Assembly: GCA_050050615.1 (NCBI GenBank)
Contig: JASFTV010000057.1
Coordinates: 1-14,207, forward strand
DNA: 14,207 bases
From: JASFTV01 sp050050615
GTDB lineage: Bacteria; Desulfobacterota; DSM-4660; Desulfatiglandales; HGW-15
Direction: 5' to 3'
Shown: positions 6,813-13,704 of the stretch, one piece after another
How positions within the stretch are numbered: position 1 is the stretch's first letter
Layout: every line of letters begins with the position of its first letter
Notes under the pieces: generated by a model
The model's input: only the letters and a program-made list of their open reading frames with translations
What the model was told of the DNA's origin: nothing
Database searches by the model: none
Program-made: the position numbers and the translations under genes

Positions 6813-7217
6813 CTACTGGGCAAGGCAGGGCTCCAGAATCTCTTTCATCTTCTCTGTCGCTTCACTCACCTTCAATCTCAAATAGCCCAGGGATATCTCC
6901 TTCCCAAAAATCGTGATCAGTAGAAAATCGTTCAACACCTTGCTAAAGTGTATGTTCTCTTTTTCTCCCTTATGAAAGAGGAGAGAGAATTCTTGCTCCC
7001 CAACAATACTAGCCATGGTATTGACGGCTCCAAAGTTGCCCGCCGCCAAGGCCGCCAGGGAGTAAATATCATGCTTGATATCGCCATTATCAATGCTGGC
7101 AATCACATTGCCTGCAAGATCGATTAAGAGAACACAATGGATCCCGATGTCAAAGAGATCCTGAAGCAGGATCCGCTCTATTGCCTCCAGTTGCTTTTGA
7201 CCTAGCGTATATGACAA
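6813..7217 (-). CDS. mglB: MglB-like Roadblock/LC7 protein, probable MglA GAP
   Basis: MglB dimers bind MglA and stimulate GTP hydrolysis. The 134-residue protein carries one Roadblock/LC7 domain. A long N-terminal helix is followed by CVLLIDLAGNVIASI, then LAALAAGNFGAVNTMASIVGEQEF, FHKGEKENIHF, a hydrophobic FLLITIF strand and ISLGYLRLKVSEATEKM. This follows M. xanthus MglB closely, including the LAxLxAGN and SLGxxRLR positions, but lacks its C-terminal tail. I chose TTG 7217 because AGAGGA lies 6 nt upstream. A TTG at 7268 would add 17 residues unlike the family and has no ribosome site. It is the first gene of the minus-strand run, about 260 bp downstream of the promoter at 7477-7506. mglB-mglA order and adjacency are typical of the family. 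Confidence 0.92.
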   Translation of the reverse strand: MSYTLGQKQLEAIERILLQDLFDIGIHCVLLIDLAGNVIASIDNGDIKHDIYSLAALAAGNFGAVNTMASIVGEQEFSLLFHKGEKENIHFSKVLNDFLLITIFGKEISLGYLRLKVSEATEKMKEILEPCLAQ

Positions 7218-7360
7218 TTCAATTCCTCTTCTAGAGGGATTACCTTGTTCGCCACCCTTTGGAATCAATCGAAGTGTTTATCCAGGAAACTGCGTCAATC
7301 CAATGGTGAAGGCTCGTCTCTAACCGTTCTTCACGGGAAATCATGCCCCTATAAAGAAGC

Positions 7361-7407
7361 AAGAACCCATGGTCAAGCCGATGTTCAGGCTTGATCTTCG
7401 AGTTCTT
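7361..7407 (-). promoter_or_regulatory. Stem-loop in mglB leader
   Basis: A perfect 7-bp stem (7373-7379 with 7388-7394, 8-nt loop) is enclosed by a second 6-bp pairing (7361-7366 with 7402-7407) across an internal loop. It lies in the predicted 5' untranslated region, about 150-190 nt before the mglB start. There is no U-run, so it is not a plain terminator. Confidence 0.4.
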
Positions 7408-7476
7408 CAAACGATCGTGAGCCTTGCTCGCACACTAAGAAAAGAAGCACGTATGGCGAGCTCATTTTTCTATTAA

Positions 7477-7506
7477 ATTGTACACCTTACGACACCTCGG
7501 TGTCAA
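7477..7506 (-). promoter_or_regulatory. Sigma-70-type promoter of the mgl run
   Basis: On the minus strand TTGACA (6/6) at 7506-7501 is followed after 18 bp by TACAAT (5/6) at 7482-7477, then AT-rich sequence. Transcription should start near 7470 and run to mglB with a leader of about 250 nt. This is the best promoter match in the window. Confidence 0.72.
7481..7504. promoter_or_regulatory. Dyad operator candidate inside mgl promoter
   Basis: GACACC and GGTGTC form a perfect 6+6 bp inverted repeat separated by 2 bp (7491-7504), covering part of the -35 box and the spacer. A third half-site-like TACACC lies at 7481-7486 next to the -10 box. Placement suggests a repressor or other regulator site. 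The binding protein is unknown; the winged-helix protein encoded at 4801 is only one possibility. Confidence 0.5.
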
Positions 7507-7886
7507 TTTATCTCTGCAATTTTGCAGACCCATCCCGTGAAGAAAAAGGATTGTCACGCTTTTTCACAGCACGTTTGATCCCCTCAAGAGTTCCATTCCT
7601 GAGAAGACAAAAGCTGGATCGGCATCATAGATCTTGTATGCATGGAATGGTTCTGCACGCTTTTTTGTGGTTTTGAAGCCTTTGATGGGAGTCTTTTAGA
7701 TCATTGAAACGCATTCGGTTTGGGGAGATTTGACCAAGACTGTGTTATGGTCGACCATTCTTGTCCAAGAACGGTTTGCTGGTTTCGGCGGGAGCGAGCG
7801 GAACCTGAATTGGATGTGAGAAATTCTAATCCGGTTACTGTCGTATCCGTCTGGTTTGTGGTATGGCAGAAATGAGGAAAAAATAA

Positions 7887-7910
7887 GCGATAAAAGAGGT
7901 TTCCCTCTTG
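7887..7910 (-). terminator. Terminator-like hairpin after acyltransferase gene
   Basis: On the minus strand AAGAGG, a GAAA loop and CCTCTT form a 6-bp stem (7909-7894), followed by TTATCGC and then a T-rich stretch. It begins 10 bp after the stop of the gene at 7920. The stem is short and the U-run interrupted, so it is a modest intrinsic terminator. Confidence 0.5.
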
Positions 7911-7919
7911 ACCTAATGG

Positions 7920-8660
7920 TTATAGAGGCCCGATCTCAGGCATACCCTGTTCAGGGACCTTTCGCCAGGGTCTTTCAGGGCCGAATTGTTCATCACACCA
8001 GCGGGTCCCTTCATTGAGTCTTTTCTCAAGAAGCTGACGGTATTGCTGCAGTTCATTTCCCTTGGCAGAGTCAGGAATCCAAATCGCCTCACCTATGAAC
8101 ATGGCGATTTTTGCAAACGGTTTGGGAACCAGGTATCGGTCCCAGGAATTGAACATCCAGCACCTGTCCGCGCCCCACAGCACCGGGATTAACGGTACTT
8201 CCGCCTCTCTTGCAATCATCACCGAACCCATTTTGGCCTCACGCGCAGGCCCCTGGGGCCCGTCAGCCAGCATACCCCCGATCTCCCCCTCTTTGATCTT
8301 CCTGACCAATTCTCTCACGGCCCTCATGCCCCCACGAGTCGAAGATCCCCGAACATTTCTAAAGCCCAGCCATGAGGCGAGCCGGGCCGCGTACTCCCCA
8401 TCCCGGCTCCGGCTGATCATGGTGGTCACGTGATGGGAGCCGCCGTAGTGAAAAAAATAACTCATCCTCTGGTGCCAGGTTACATAGATGGCGCCTCCCC
8501 GTGACTTGGAGAGCGCCTTCTGCCGCCTCTGCTCGCCTTCCATCCTCACGACCCTGCACGAAAGCATGAGCAGTTTGATCACCAGAGCTACCAGGGGTGG
8601 GACAACCCTCAACAGAATGGCATCATACCAACGGAAATGATTGCGTTTTGAAGATTTCAC
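7920..8660 (-). CDS. Lysophospholipid acyltransferase family protein (DUF374 type)
   Basis: The protein has 246 residues with an N-terminal hydrophobic helix (about 13-35), so it is probably anchored on the cytoplasmic face of the inner membrane. DUF374 family signatures are present in order: TWHQRM (61-66) carrying the candidate catalytic histidine H63, ISRSRDGEYAARLASWLGF (82-100), RGSSTRGG (104-111) and DGPQGP (133-138). The family belongs to the acyltransferase superfamily; some relatives act on lipid A or Kdo sugars, but the substrate cannot be read from sequence. The start is GTG 8660, with a weak AGGG about 10 nt upstream. A candidate promoter (8686-8714) would give a leader of about 20 nt. 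A hairpin with a GAAA loop follows the stop. Nothing ties it functionally to its neighbours. Confidence 0.88.
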   Translation of the reverse strand: MKSSKRNHFRWYDAILLRVVPPLVALVIKLLMLSCRVVRMEGEQRRQKALSKSRGGAIYVTWHQRMSYFFHYGGSHHVTTMISRSRDGEYAARLASWLGFRNVRGSSTRGGMRAVRELVRKIKEGEIGGMLADGPQGPAREAKMGSVMIAREAEVPLIPVLWGADRCWMFNSWDRYLVPKPFAKIAMFIGEAIWIPDSAKGNELQQYRQLLEKRLNEGTRWCDEQFGPERPWRKVPEQGMPEIGPL

Positions 8661-8685
8661 TGAGCTTTCACCCTGATTTTGCTGA

Positions 8686-8714
8686 ACTATCGTAAGAAGT
8701 TAGCTCCTTGACAA
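8686..8714 (-). promoter_or_regulatory. Candidate promoter of acyltransferase gene
   Basis: TTGTCA (5/6) at 8714-8709 and GATAGT (4/6) at 8691-8686 are separated by 17 bp on the minus strand. Predicted start is near 8680, about 20 nt before GTG 8660. Confidence 0.45.
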
Positions 8715-8821
8715 CAATGGGCCCTCGGAAAGTCAGGTCATGGTCCTTTACCGAATTGACTGGCGGCCCGCGGCGAGGCGCAGGGAGGTGAGGAGGATCG
8801 TTGCGCCTTATGCCTTGCGCC

Positions 8822-10327
8822 CTAAACCCTCTTTATGGGTCCCACCGCTACCAGATACAATAGCCTCGATTCCCTATTGAGACCAAGCAACTCAGCCGCT
8901 TCACCGTCGTACAAAGCGCCGATGCCACAGCAACCGAGCTCCATGGCCGTGGCAGCGATATATAGCCTTTCTCCCAACCGACCGGCATTCATCATCGCAT
9001 AACGGTAGCCCCTCGGTCCCCAGTTGCGATCAAGAATATCAAGGTTTGTGAGAAAAAGAACGTGAACCGCAGCATTGGCCAACCACAACTGGTCGAGGCA
9101 AATGCGGGTCATCGTTTCCACAAACGGCCCTGAAGCGACCATACTTATGGATTCTTTAGAGGGGTCGTACAAATAGAAGCCCGGTTCCATGCCCTCAACA
9201 TCCCTGACCAAGAATCCGGTGCAGAGCGAGTGATCATATGCCGATTCATGGCCTGACTTTGAAAGCTCTTTGGCACAAAGAGCCTCTAGTAGTGCGGCCA
9301 TAGCATCCTTCGTGAGAGGCCTTTTGACGAAATTGCGTCTGGAACGACGCTGAAATATCGCTTCCGGGTAGTCTATCACTTCTGGCCATTTCGGTTGACG
9401 TTCCAGTTCCGTCCAATCTTTTGAGGCTACGCCGAGCTGCCGGATCATTCCTGTTTGAGGACCGTCTCGGGAAACAATGGCTGTGCCGGCTTGGTGCATT
9501 TCCGTTATAGCTGGATAGTCAACTTCACGTCCTGAGACACGACTCGCTTTCAAAACATCACTCGGTAGGGAATATATCTCCTCCTCCACCTTTGCATCAT
9601 CAGGAACTTCCCCAAACACATGAGCCACGGCCAGTGAGACTTCTCTTCCTTCATCAAGACCCAATAAGTGATTGACCTTCCAGTCATCAAAGTCATAAGA
9701 GAAGCTGAAAGGGACCCTTTGCGCCTTCAAGGCCAGGGTGAGGTTCTCAGCCACGTGGCCCGTGTCGAGCAAGTGGTAGCGATAGGAACGAGCGCGATAT
9801 TTCCAGGCGCTCCGAAAAAAAATGGCTGAGAGGAAAAAAGTGAGGAGCGGCTTGTTCTCTTCGGGCTGCGTTATGCTTAGGATGGTGGATAAAAGATCTC
9901 CGCGTCTGAGGGGAAAAAGCCCGTGGCGATGGATTGCAAAATGGTAGAGACCATCATAAAGTCCGTTCACAGCATGCGACGCAACATAGATTTCGGTGGG
10001 ATAAAGGGCGCCGGCTGATGCTGCGCTACGGTAGTAGAAGTCACCGCCCGGATGGCGTGCCTTGGCGGTCAGGCTGTAGGTAAGGAGCAAAATGCGGGAA
10101 AGCATCTCTAAATCGATTTTCCTGACCCTATCATTCGTGTCGGGCTGTCTCAAAAGAGATGAAAGCCGTTCCTTCGGAAGCTGAATTTGCCTGGGTAACC
10201 CGATAGGCTTAATTCCGGGATAGTCTTTATAGACGTCCGGTTGATTCGCCCAGTCGAGATAGTGTCCCGTCATGTGATGACGGTCGTAGCTTGTCTCATC
10301 ATGGTAGTGGGCACAACTTTGGATCAT
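8822..10327 (-). CDS. Tandem nitroreductase, SagB-type dehydrogenase family
   Basis: This 501-residue FMN-dependent oxidoreductase has two nitroreductase-fold units in one chain. Residues about 1-45 hold the N-terminal segment common in SagB-like proteins (YHDETSYDRHHMTGHYLDWANQP). Unit 1 (about 50-240) has RSAASAGALYPTEIYVA at 100-116 and YRYHLLDTGHVAENLTLAL at 182-200. Unit 2 (about 320-501) has RRSRRNF at 327-333 and GRLGERLYIAATAMELGCCG at 449-468. SagB enzymes oxidise azolines in thiazole/oxazole peptide synthesis, but no YcaO cyclase or precursor peptide is nearby, so this is probably a stand-alone redox enzyme. The start is ATG 10327, kept because the conserved N-terminal segment begins right after it, although no good ribosome site is visible. 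A candidate promoter lies at 10434-10462. Confidence 0.9.
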   Translation of the reverse strand: MIQSCAHYHDETSYDRHHMTGHYLDWANQPDVYKDYPGIKPIGLPRQIQLPKERLSSLLRQPDTNDRVRKIDLEMLSRILLLTYSLTAKARHPGGDFYYRSAASAGALYPTEIYVASHAVNGLYDGLYHFAIHRHGLFPLRRGDLLSTILSITQPEENKPLLTFFLSAIFFRSAWKYRARSYRYHLLDTGHVAENLTLALKAQRVPFSFSYDFDDWKVNHLLGLDEGREVSLAVAHVFGEVPDDAKVEEEIYSLPSDVLKASRVSGREVDYPAITEMHQAGTAIVSRDGPQTGMIRQLGVASKDWTELERQPKWPEVIDYPEAIFQRRSRRNFVKRPLTKDAMAALLEALCAKELSKSGHESAYDHSLCTGFLVRDVEGMEPGFYLYDPSKESISMVASGPFVETMTRICLDQLWLANAAVHVLFLTNLDILDRNWGPRGYRYAMMNAGRLGERLYIAATAMELGCCGIGALYDGEAAELLGLNRESRLLYLVAVGPIKRV

Positions 10328-10433
10328 AGATTATGCGAGTCTCCATTCTTAGATCATAAGCGGGGGTTTAGTAAGAGCTAGCCGAGAGGTTTTTGGGTAT
10401 CAGGGAGGAAAGATCCCCCTTTTTGGTATAGGT

Positions 10434-10462
10434 AGTCTAGTGAAGAGAAGCTTATGTGTCAA
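10434..10462 (-). promoter_or_regulatory. Candidate promoter of tandem nitroreductase gene
   Basis: TTGACA (6/6) at 10462-10457 and TAGACT (4/6) at 10439-10434 are separated by 17 bp on the minus strand. Predicted leader to ATG 10327 is about 100 nt. Confidence 0.5.
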
Positions 10463-10572
10463 ACGAGAAAAAGGTTAAACATCTCATGACTCAAGGTCAT
10501 CTGGACGCTTGAAGGCTTCTGAAGAATACCAAGATCTCTAAGTGAGCGGTGTGCCATAAGCCTCACCTTCTC

Positions 10573-10598
10573 TGATATTTCTTATTTTGGAAATATCA
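10573..10598. repeat. 9-bp inverted repeat
   Basis: TGATATTTC (10573-10581) and GAAATATCA (10590-10598) are perfect complements around an 8-bp centre. The site is about 110 bp upstream of the predicted nitroreductase -35 box and about 75 bp past the stop of the gene at 10673. It could be a regulator site or a weak 3'-end hairpin; it has no U-run on the minus strand. Confidence 0.4.
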
Positions 10599-10672
10599 AA
10601 GCAGATTTGTCTCTCTGACTCGTATCCAGAGTCTTGAAATCAGAGAATACGCTATCCATGATGTGAGCTTTT

Positions 10673-11179
10673 CTATTTATCTTCTTTTTTCTCAAGAATC
10701 AGCTCCGCAGTCCACTTTGTAGCATTACCTACCACTGACGGACATATGTTGTTATGTCCCCCTGCTTTTTCAAACGCATCCCAATGCTCTGGATCCAATA
10801 GATAGAAAGACCTGCCCATGAGGTTCTTCTGTATTTCTCCACATATCACTGTGCCATACTGCTCAATGAACTTCTCAACAATCCGCTCCCCAAGCCTATA
10901 CGCGATAAACCTTTTTCTTTCCAGGTCAGCAATGGCTGCCAACTCTCGACCATAAATCTGACTCAGAAGCATAACCGCACCCGTTAGCGCGCCACATTGT
11001 CCTTTGGTGGTTAAGCCAGTCCCGGCGGCGAGACCGTTGGCACACCGAAAAACATCTTCATTTCTCATTTCTGGAAAGACCTCGTATATCGCCCCTATGA
11101 CACACTGAGCGCAACCATGATAGTTCCTCTCAAATTCAAAACCTCGCTCGTAAGCTTTTTCTACTTTGATGTCAGACAT
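10673..11179 (-). CDS. C_GCAxxG_C_C family redox-type protein
   Basis: This is a 168-residue cytoplasmic protein. The family is defined by spaced cysteines, and all are here: C23 and C26 in HGCAQCV, C62 in KGQCGALTGAVM (the GCAxxG-like element), C113 in TVICGEIQ and C146 in NNICPSVVG. The cysteines suggest metal or redox-cofactor binding; members are often found near redox enzymes in anaerobes, but no reaction is established. The start is ATG 11179, with a full AAGGAGGT 6 nt upstream. The ATG two codons earlier abuts that site and cannot use it. The upstream neighbour is 505 bp away and the downstream tandem nitroreductase 345 bp away, so this is probably a single-gene unit. I saw no strong promoter. 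Confidence 0.9.
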   Translation of the reverse strand: MSDIKVEKAYERGFEFERNYHGCAQCVIGAIYEVFPEMRNEDVFRCANGLAAGTGLTTKGQCGALTGAVMLLSQIYGRELAAIADLERKRFIAYRLGERIVEKFIEQYGTVICGEIQKNLMGRSFYLLDPEHWDAFEKAGGHNNICPSVVGNATKWTAELILEKKEDK

Positions 11180-11185
11180 GTTCAT

Positions 11186-11193
11186 ACCTCCTT
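11186..11193 (-). promoter_or_regulatory. Ribosome site deciding the C_GCAxxG gene start
   Basis: AAGGAGGT is 6 nt before ATG 11179 but touches the alternative ATG at 11185, so the inner ATG is the start. Confidence 0.8.
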
Positions 11194-11590
11194 ACTGATT
11201 CTTCACAACCAATCTCATACGCAATGCTGGGTGTATTATGCAACGTTCTGAAAAGCTAAAGCCGACCAGTAGTTCCATTAGGAATCTAGCCATGGTGTGG
11301 GGGACTATTTTGTGTAGCAGTGATCCACTGGTGTCAGGTTCCGTTCCCACTAAACTGGTTGCTACAATGACACAGCGGTGGTTGCTTAAGCCGTTCTTAC
11401 CCCCATTGTTTATTGAAAGTTTCTTCTCTTCCGCCTCTATTTAGAGTGTACGGGATCCAGTTTCTAGGGTGCCTTTCATAAGAATGACACCTGATCTATT
11501 GCAGATAGCGAGGAAATCCCTCGCCCAATTTGGCCACGAAGAACAGCGCGTGGATGGCTGGATGGGGATAAGAAGTTTTGATCTTGAATT

Positions 11591-11644
11591 GGGGGCTGCA
11601 TCTTTAGTCATATCAAGGCGTGATCTGGAAAGAAAGCAGCCCCC
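11591..11644. terminator. Long inverted repeat after binding-protein gene
   Basis: GGGGGCTGC (11591-11599) and GCAGCCCCC (11636-11644) are perfect 9-bp arms. Inside, TCTTT/AAAGA and ATCA/TGAT can extend the stem, so the whole 54 bp can fold. It begins 40 bp past the stop of the Liv binding-protein gene and probably marks the end of that operon. The T-run (TTTTGTT) lies only on the plus-strand side, so as an intrinsic terminator it fits plus-strand transcripts better. Confidence 0.4.
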
Positions 11645-11684
11645 TTTTGTTGGTTGGTTTATATGCTCGCCTCATTGCACATGG

Positions 11685-12893
11685 CTATTTCCAAGGCGGG
11701 AGCAAAAATTCACCTGTTGCCAGATTCTTGGGCCATATCACCTCTCGGCTGCCGTCTTTTCTCCATTGAACCATTGGAAGCTGTCGATAGCCTTCGCCAT
11801 ATTTGGCATTATGAAGATCGGTAAAGACCCAACGTCCTGCAACACCCGTATAATCAGTTCCTTCCAGTATCGGAACAAGGGCTTTGGAATCCGTTGTCTG
11901 TGCCTTTTCAACAGCCGCTTTGTATATGTGAAATGCATCATAGGTGTAACCCGTGGGATAGCCCGGAGCCTCTTTGAATTTGGCCACGTAGCGATCATAG
12001 AACGGAACAGATGTAGGCGTGAGAGCTACCCGGAAAGACCCCATGGCAATAAGGGTCTCACCTTCGGCCTTGCCGCCACAATCCTTCCAATAACGGTCTG
12101 AAGCACCTGTGCCCGATACGCCTCCGATCATAGGGCCTTTTAAGTCATACCATTGCTTGATGTAGATGGCACCGTCGACGTGGGCAGAGATTTCGTATAT
12201 GAAATCAGCTTTGCTGTTTATTATTTTAGTGAAAATCGGCGTAAAGTCCTTTGTCTCGGTATCAAAGAATTCAGAATACACAATCTCAAGGCCGTGCTCC
12301 TTAAAGAACTTTTCAGCCACTTCCACCATGCCCCTTGTCCATAGAGCGTTTTCAGCCATGATAGCCATCCTTTTTGCCCCCATCTCCTTGACGGGCAAGC
12401 CATAGATAAAATCATGGATAGCTAATGAAAGATCGCCGGATTGGTGCATAACTCGAAACCAGTATTCATATTTCTCGCGATTCGAATCATACTGGGCTGC
12501 CAGGGCCTCTGACGCTGCTCCTGTGGAAATAAACAGTTTTTTGTAACGTGCCATCTGATCCATAACGGACTTGGCGACCCCTGAAGAACAAGTGCCGAAG
12601 ACGACGTCACATTTATCTTGTAAGACCAATTTTTTATATCCCATGGCCCCTTTTTCAGGTTTATATTCCGTATTGGCAAGAATCAATTCGATCTTCTTGC
12701 CCATAATGCCACCTTTGGCATTAATATCTTCCGTGGCTATTTTTGCAGCGTTTAACTGACTTTCACCTGACGATGTTTTAAAAGGAGAAATGACGCCAAT
12801 CTTAATGGTATCAGCTGCTGACACCAGACCTGCGTTCAGCAGAAACAAAAAACCAACAAAGACAAAAGCAATCTTCCAATACTTAGTACTCAT
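11685..12893 (-). CDS. Branched-chain amino acid-type ABC transporter substrate-binding protein
   Basis: This is a periplasmic ligand-binding protein of the LivK/Peripla_BP_6 type, 402 residues. A signal peptide (1-26) has basic residues, a hydrophobic core and a VSA-A cleavage pattern. The mature part begins with IKIGVISPFKTSSGESQLNAAKIATEDINAKGGIMGKKIEL, the classic first strand and helix of the family. Later hallmarks are VVFGTCSSGVAKSVMDQMARYK, FRVMHQSGD and GYPTGYTYDAFHIYKAAVEKAQ. The start is ATG 12893, with GGAGGG 4 nt upstream. An ATG four codons earlier overlaps this ribosome site and is rejected. It lies 100 bp downstream of livF and completes the visible Liv operon. The ligand may be an amino acid, amide, aromatic compound or other small molecule and cannot be assigned. 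Confidence 0.93.
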   Translation of the reverse strand: MSTKYWKIAFVFVGFLFLLNAGLVSAADTIKIGVISPFKTSSGESQLNAAKIATEDINAKGGIMGKKIELILANTEYKPEKGAMGYKKLVLQDKCDVVFGTCSSGVAKSVMDQMARYKKLFISTGAASEALAAQYDSNREKYEYWFRVMHQSGDLSLAIHDFIYGLPVKEMGAKRMAIMAENALWTRGMVEVAEKFFKEHGLEIVYSEFFDTETKDFTPIFTKIINSKADFIYEISAHVDGAIYIKQWYDLKGPMIGGVSGTGASDRYWKDCGGKAEGETLIAMGSFRVALTPTSVPFYDRYVAKFKEAPGYPTGYTYDAFHIYKAAVEKAQTTDSKALVPILEGTDYTGVAGRWVFTDLHNAKYGEGYRQLPMVQWRKDGSREVIWPKNLATGEFLLPPWK

Positions 12894-12897
12894 CTTT

Positions 12898-12903
12898 CCC
12901 TCC
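12898..12903 (-). promoter_or_regulatory. Ribosome site deciding the binding-protein start
   Basis: GGAGGG lies 4 nt before ATG 12893 and overlaps the alternative ATG at 12905, which therefore cannot use it. Confidence 0.7.
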
Positions 12904-12993
12904 ATAATTTAGAGATTAACGTTGTTGGAAAAAACACTAAATAAGAAGACCACCGCAGAATCTATCCACCTCCTTTCTGTTTTGCGTTTCATC

Positions 12994-13704
12994 CTAGGTC
13001 ATGCCCAAGTATGCTTTGACTACAGAAGGGTCTTCAGCTACTTCCTTACTTGGGCCTGCCTTAATGACATGCCCTTCTTCCAAAACATAAGCGAAGCTTG
13101 AGAACTCTAGGGCCAGCACAGCATTTTGCTCCACCAGCAAGATCGTTAGTCCTTCATCGTTGAGTTTCTGAATAACTTCAAAAATAGAATCAACGACCAT
13201 AGGCGCCAACCCGAAAGAGGGCTCGTCCAAAGTCAGCAACTTTGGCCGCCCCATGATAGCTCGACCAATGGCCAGCATTTGCTGTTCGCCCCCTGAAAGT
13301 GTTCCGGCCAATTGCTCTTTTCTGCTTGATAATTTGGGTAGATATTCGAAGACTCGATCTAAATCAACGGCGATTCCATCCGTGTCATGACGTAGAAAAG
13401 CACCCATCATCAGGTTTTGATAAACAGTCATGTTGGGAAAAAGAAGTCTCTCTTCCGGACAGTGAATAACGCCTCTCTTTATGACATCCCTCGGCTTTAG
13501 ACGGGTTAGATCATCTTCCCCGAACCAAACATGCCCCCTTACTGAAACCAATCGAGAAATAGACCTTAACAGGGTAGTCTTGCCAGCACCGTTACTGCCG
13601 ATAACGGAAACAAAATCCGCCATCTCTCCTTGCAGATTTACGTCATGGAGCACACGAATTCCATGATAGAAGGCCTCAAGATTCTGGATTTCAAGCCAAG
13701 CCAA
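12994..13704 (-). CDS. livF: Branched-chain amino acid-type ABC transporter ATPase LivF
   Basis: This cytoplasmic ATPase subunit has 236 residues, the usual LivF length. The Walker A motif GSNGAGKTT is at 36-44, a LivF-type PEERLLFPNMTVYQNLMMG at 83-101, the ABC signature LSGGEQQ at 136-142, and Walker B LLTLDEPS at 156-163. The LLVEQNA segment is the LivF form of the H-loop region. The start is TTG 13704, supported by AAGGAG 8 nt upstream. The gene overlaps the end of livG by 14 bp, so the two are translationally coupled. Its partner ATPase is livG and its exported partner is the binding protein just downstream. Confidence 0.96.
   Translation of the reverse strand: MAWLEIQNLEAFYHGIRVLHDVNLQGEMADFVSVIGSNGAGKTTLLRSISRLVSVRGHVWFGEDDLTRLKPRDVIKRGVIHCPEERLLFPNMTVYQNLMMGAFLRHDTDGIAVDLDRVFEYLPKLSSRKEQLAGTLSGGEQQMLAIGRAIMGRPKLLTLDEPSFGLAPMVVDSIFEVIQKLNDEGLTILLVEQNAVLALEFSSFAYVLEEGHVIKAGPSKEVAEDPSVVKAYLGMT

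Larger units (their letters stand above)
7218..7919. other. 702-bp spacer: mgl control region and unexplained sequence
   Basis: The left part holds the mglB leader with its stem-loop, the promoter and its dyad. Bases 7537-7567 carry an AT-rich imperfect inverted repeat (GTGAAGAAAAAG against CTTTTTCAC) just upstream of the promoter. The right end holds the terminator-like hairpin of the acyltransferase gene. From about 7570 to 7880 I see no gene with a start codon and ribosome site; a short minus-strand frame at 7567-7695 reads like protein but has no credible start. Confidence 0.6.
10328..10672. other. 345-bp spacer before tandem nitroreductase gene
   Basis: It contains the candidate promoter (10434-10462), the 9-bp inverted repeat (10573-10598) and a small ATGAC/GTCAT hairpin near 10486-10500. 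No coding frame with a start and ribosome site is visible on either strand. Confidence 0.6.
11180..11684. other. 505-bp spacer between C_GCAxxG gene and Liv operon
   Basis: It contains the ribosome site at 11186-11193, a 6-bp hairpin (GCGAGG/CCTCGC, 11508-11524, 5-nt loop) and the long inverted repeat at 11591-11644. An 82-codon minus-strand frame without an early start codon spans 11195-11440, and a competing plus-strand frame lacks a ribosome site. I cannot support a gene here; it may hold a decayed one. Confidence 0.55.

Noticed and set aside
7218..7268. N-terminal extension of mglB from TTG 7268
   Set aside because: No ribosome site, whereas TTG 7217 has AGAGGA at good spacing.
7567..7695. 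43-codon minus-strand frame that reads like a protein tail, with a possible frame-shifted continuation
   Set aside because: Bounded by a stop upstream, no start codon with ribosome site and no family recognised; I could not support a transposase remnant.
8777..8821. Repeated TTGCGCC units and GGCGCA pairing after the nitroreductase gene, considered as a REP element or terminator
   Set aside because: Only two short copies, a long loop and no U-run; could be compositional chance.
11238..11444. 68-codon plus-strand frame in the 505-bp spacer
   Set aside because: No ribosome site, no recognisable domain, and a competing open frame on the other strand.
11469..12101. 210-codon plus-strand frame
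   Set aside because: Mostly antisense to the Liv binding-protein gene, which has a signal peptide and family motifs; composition is not protein-like.
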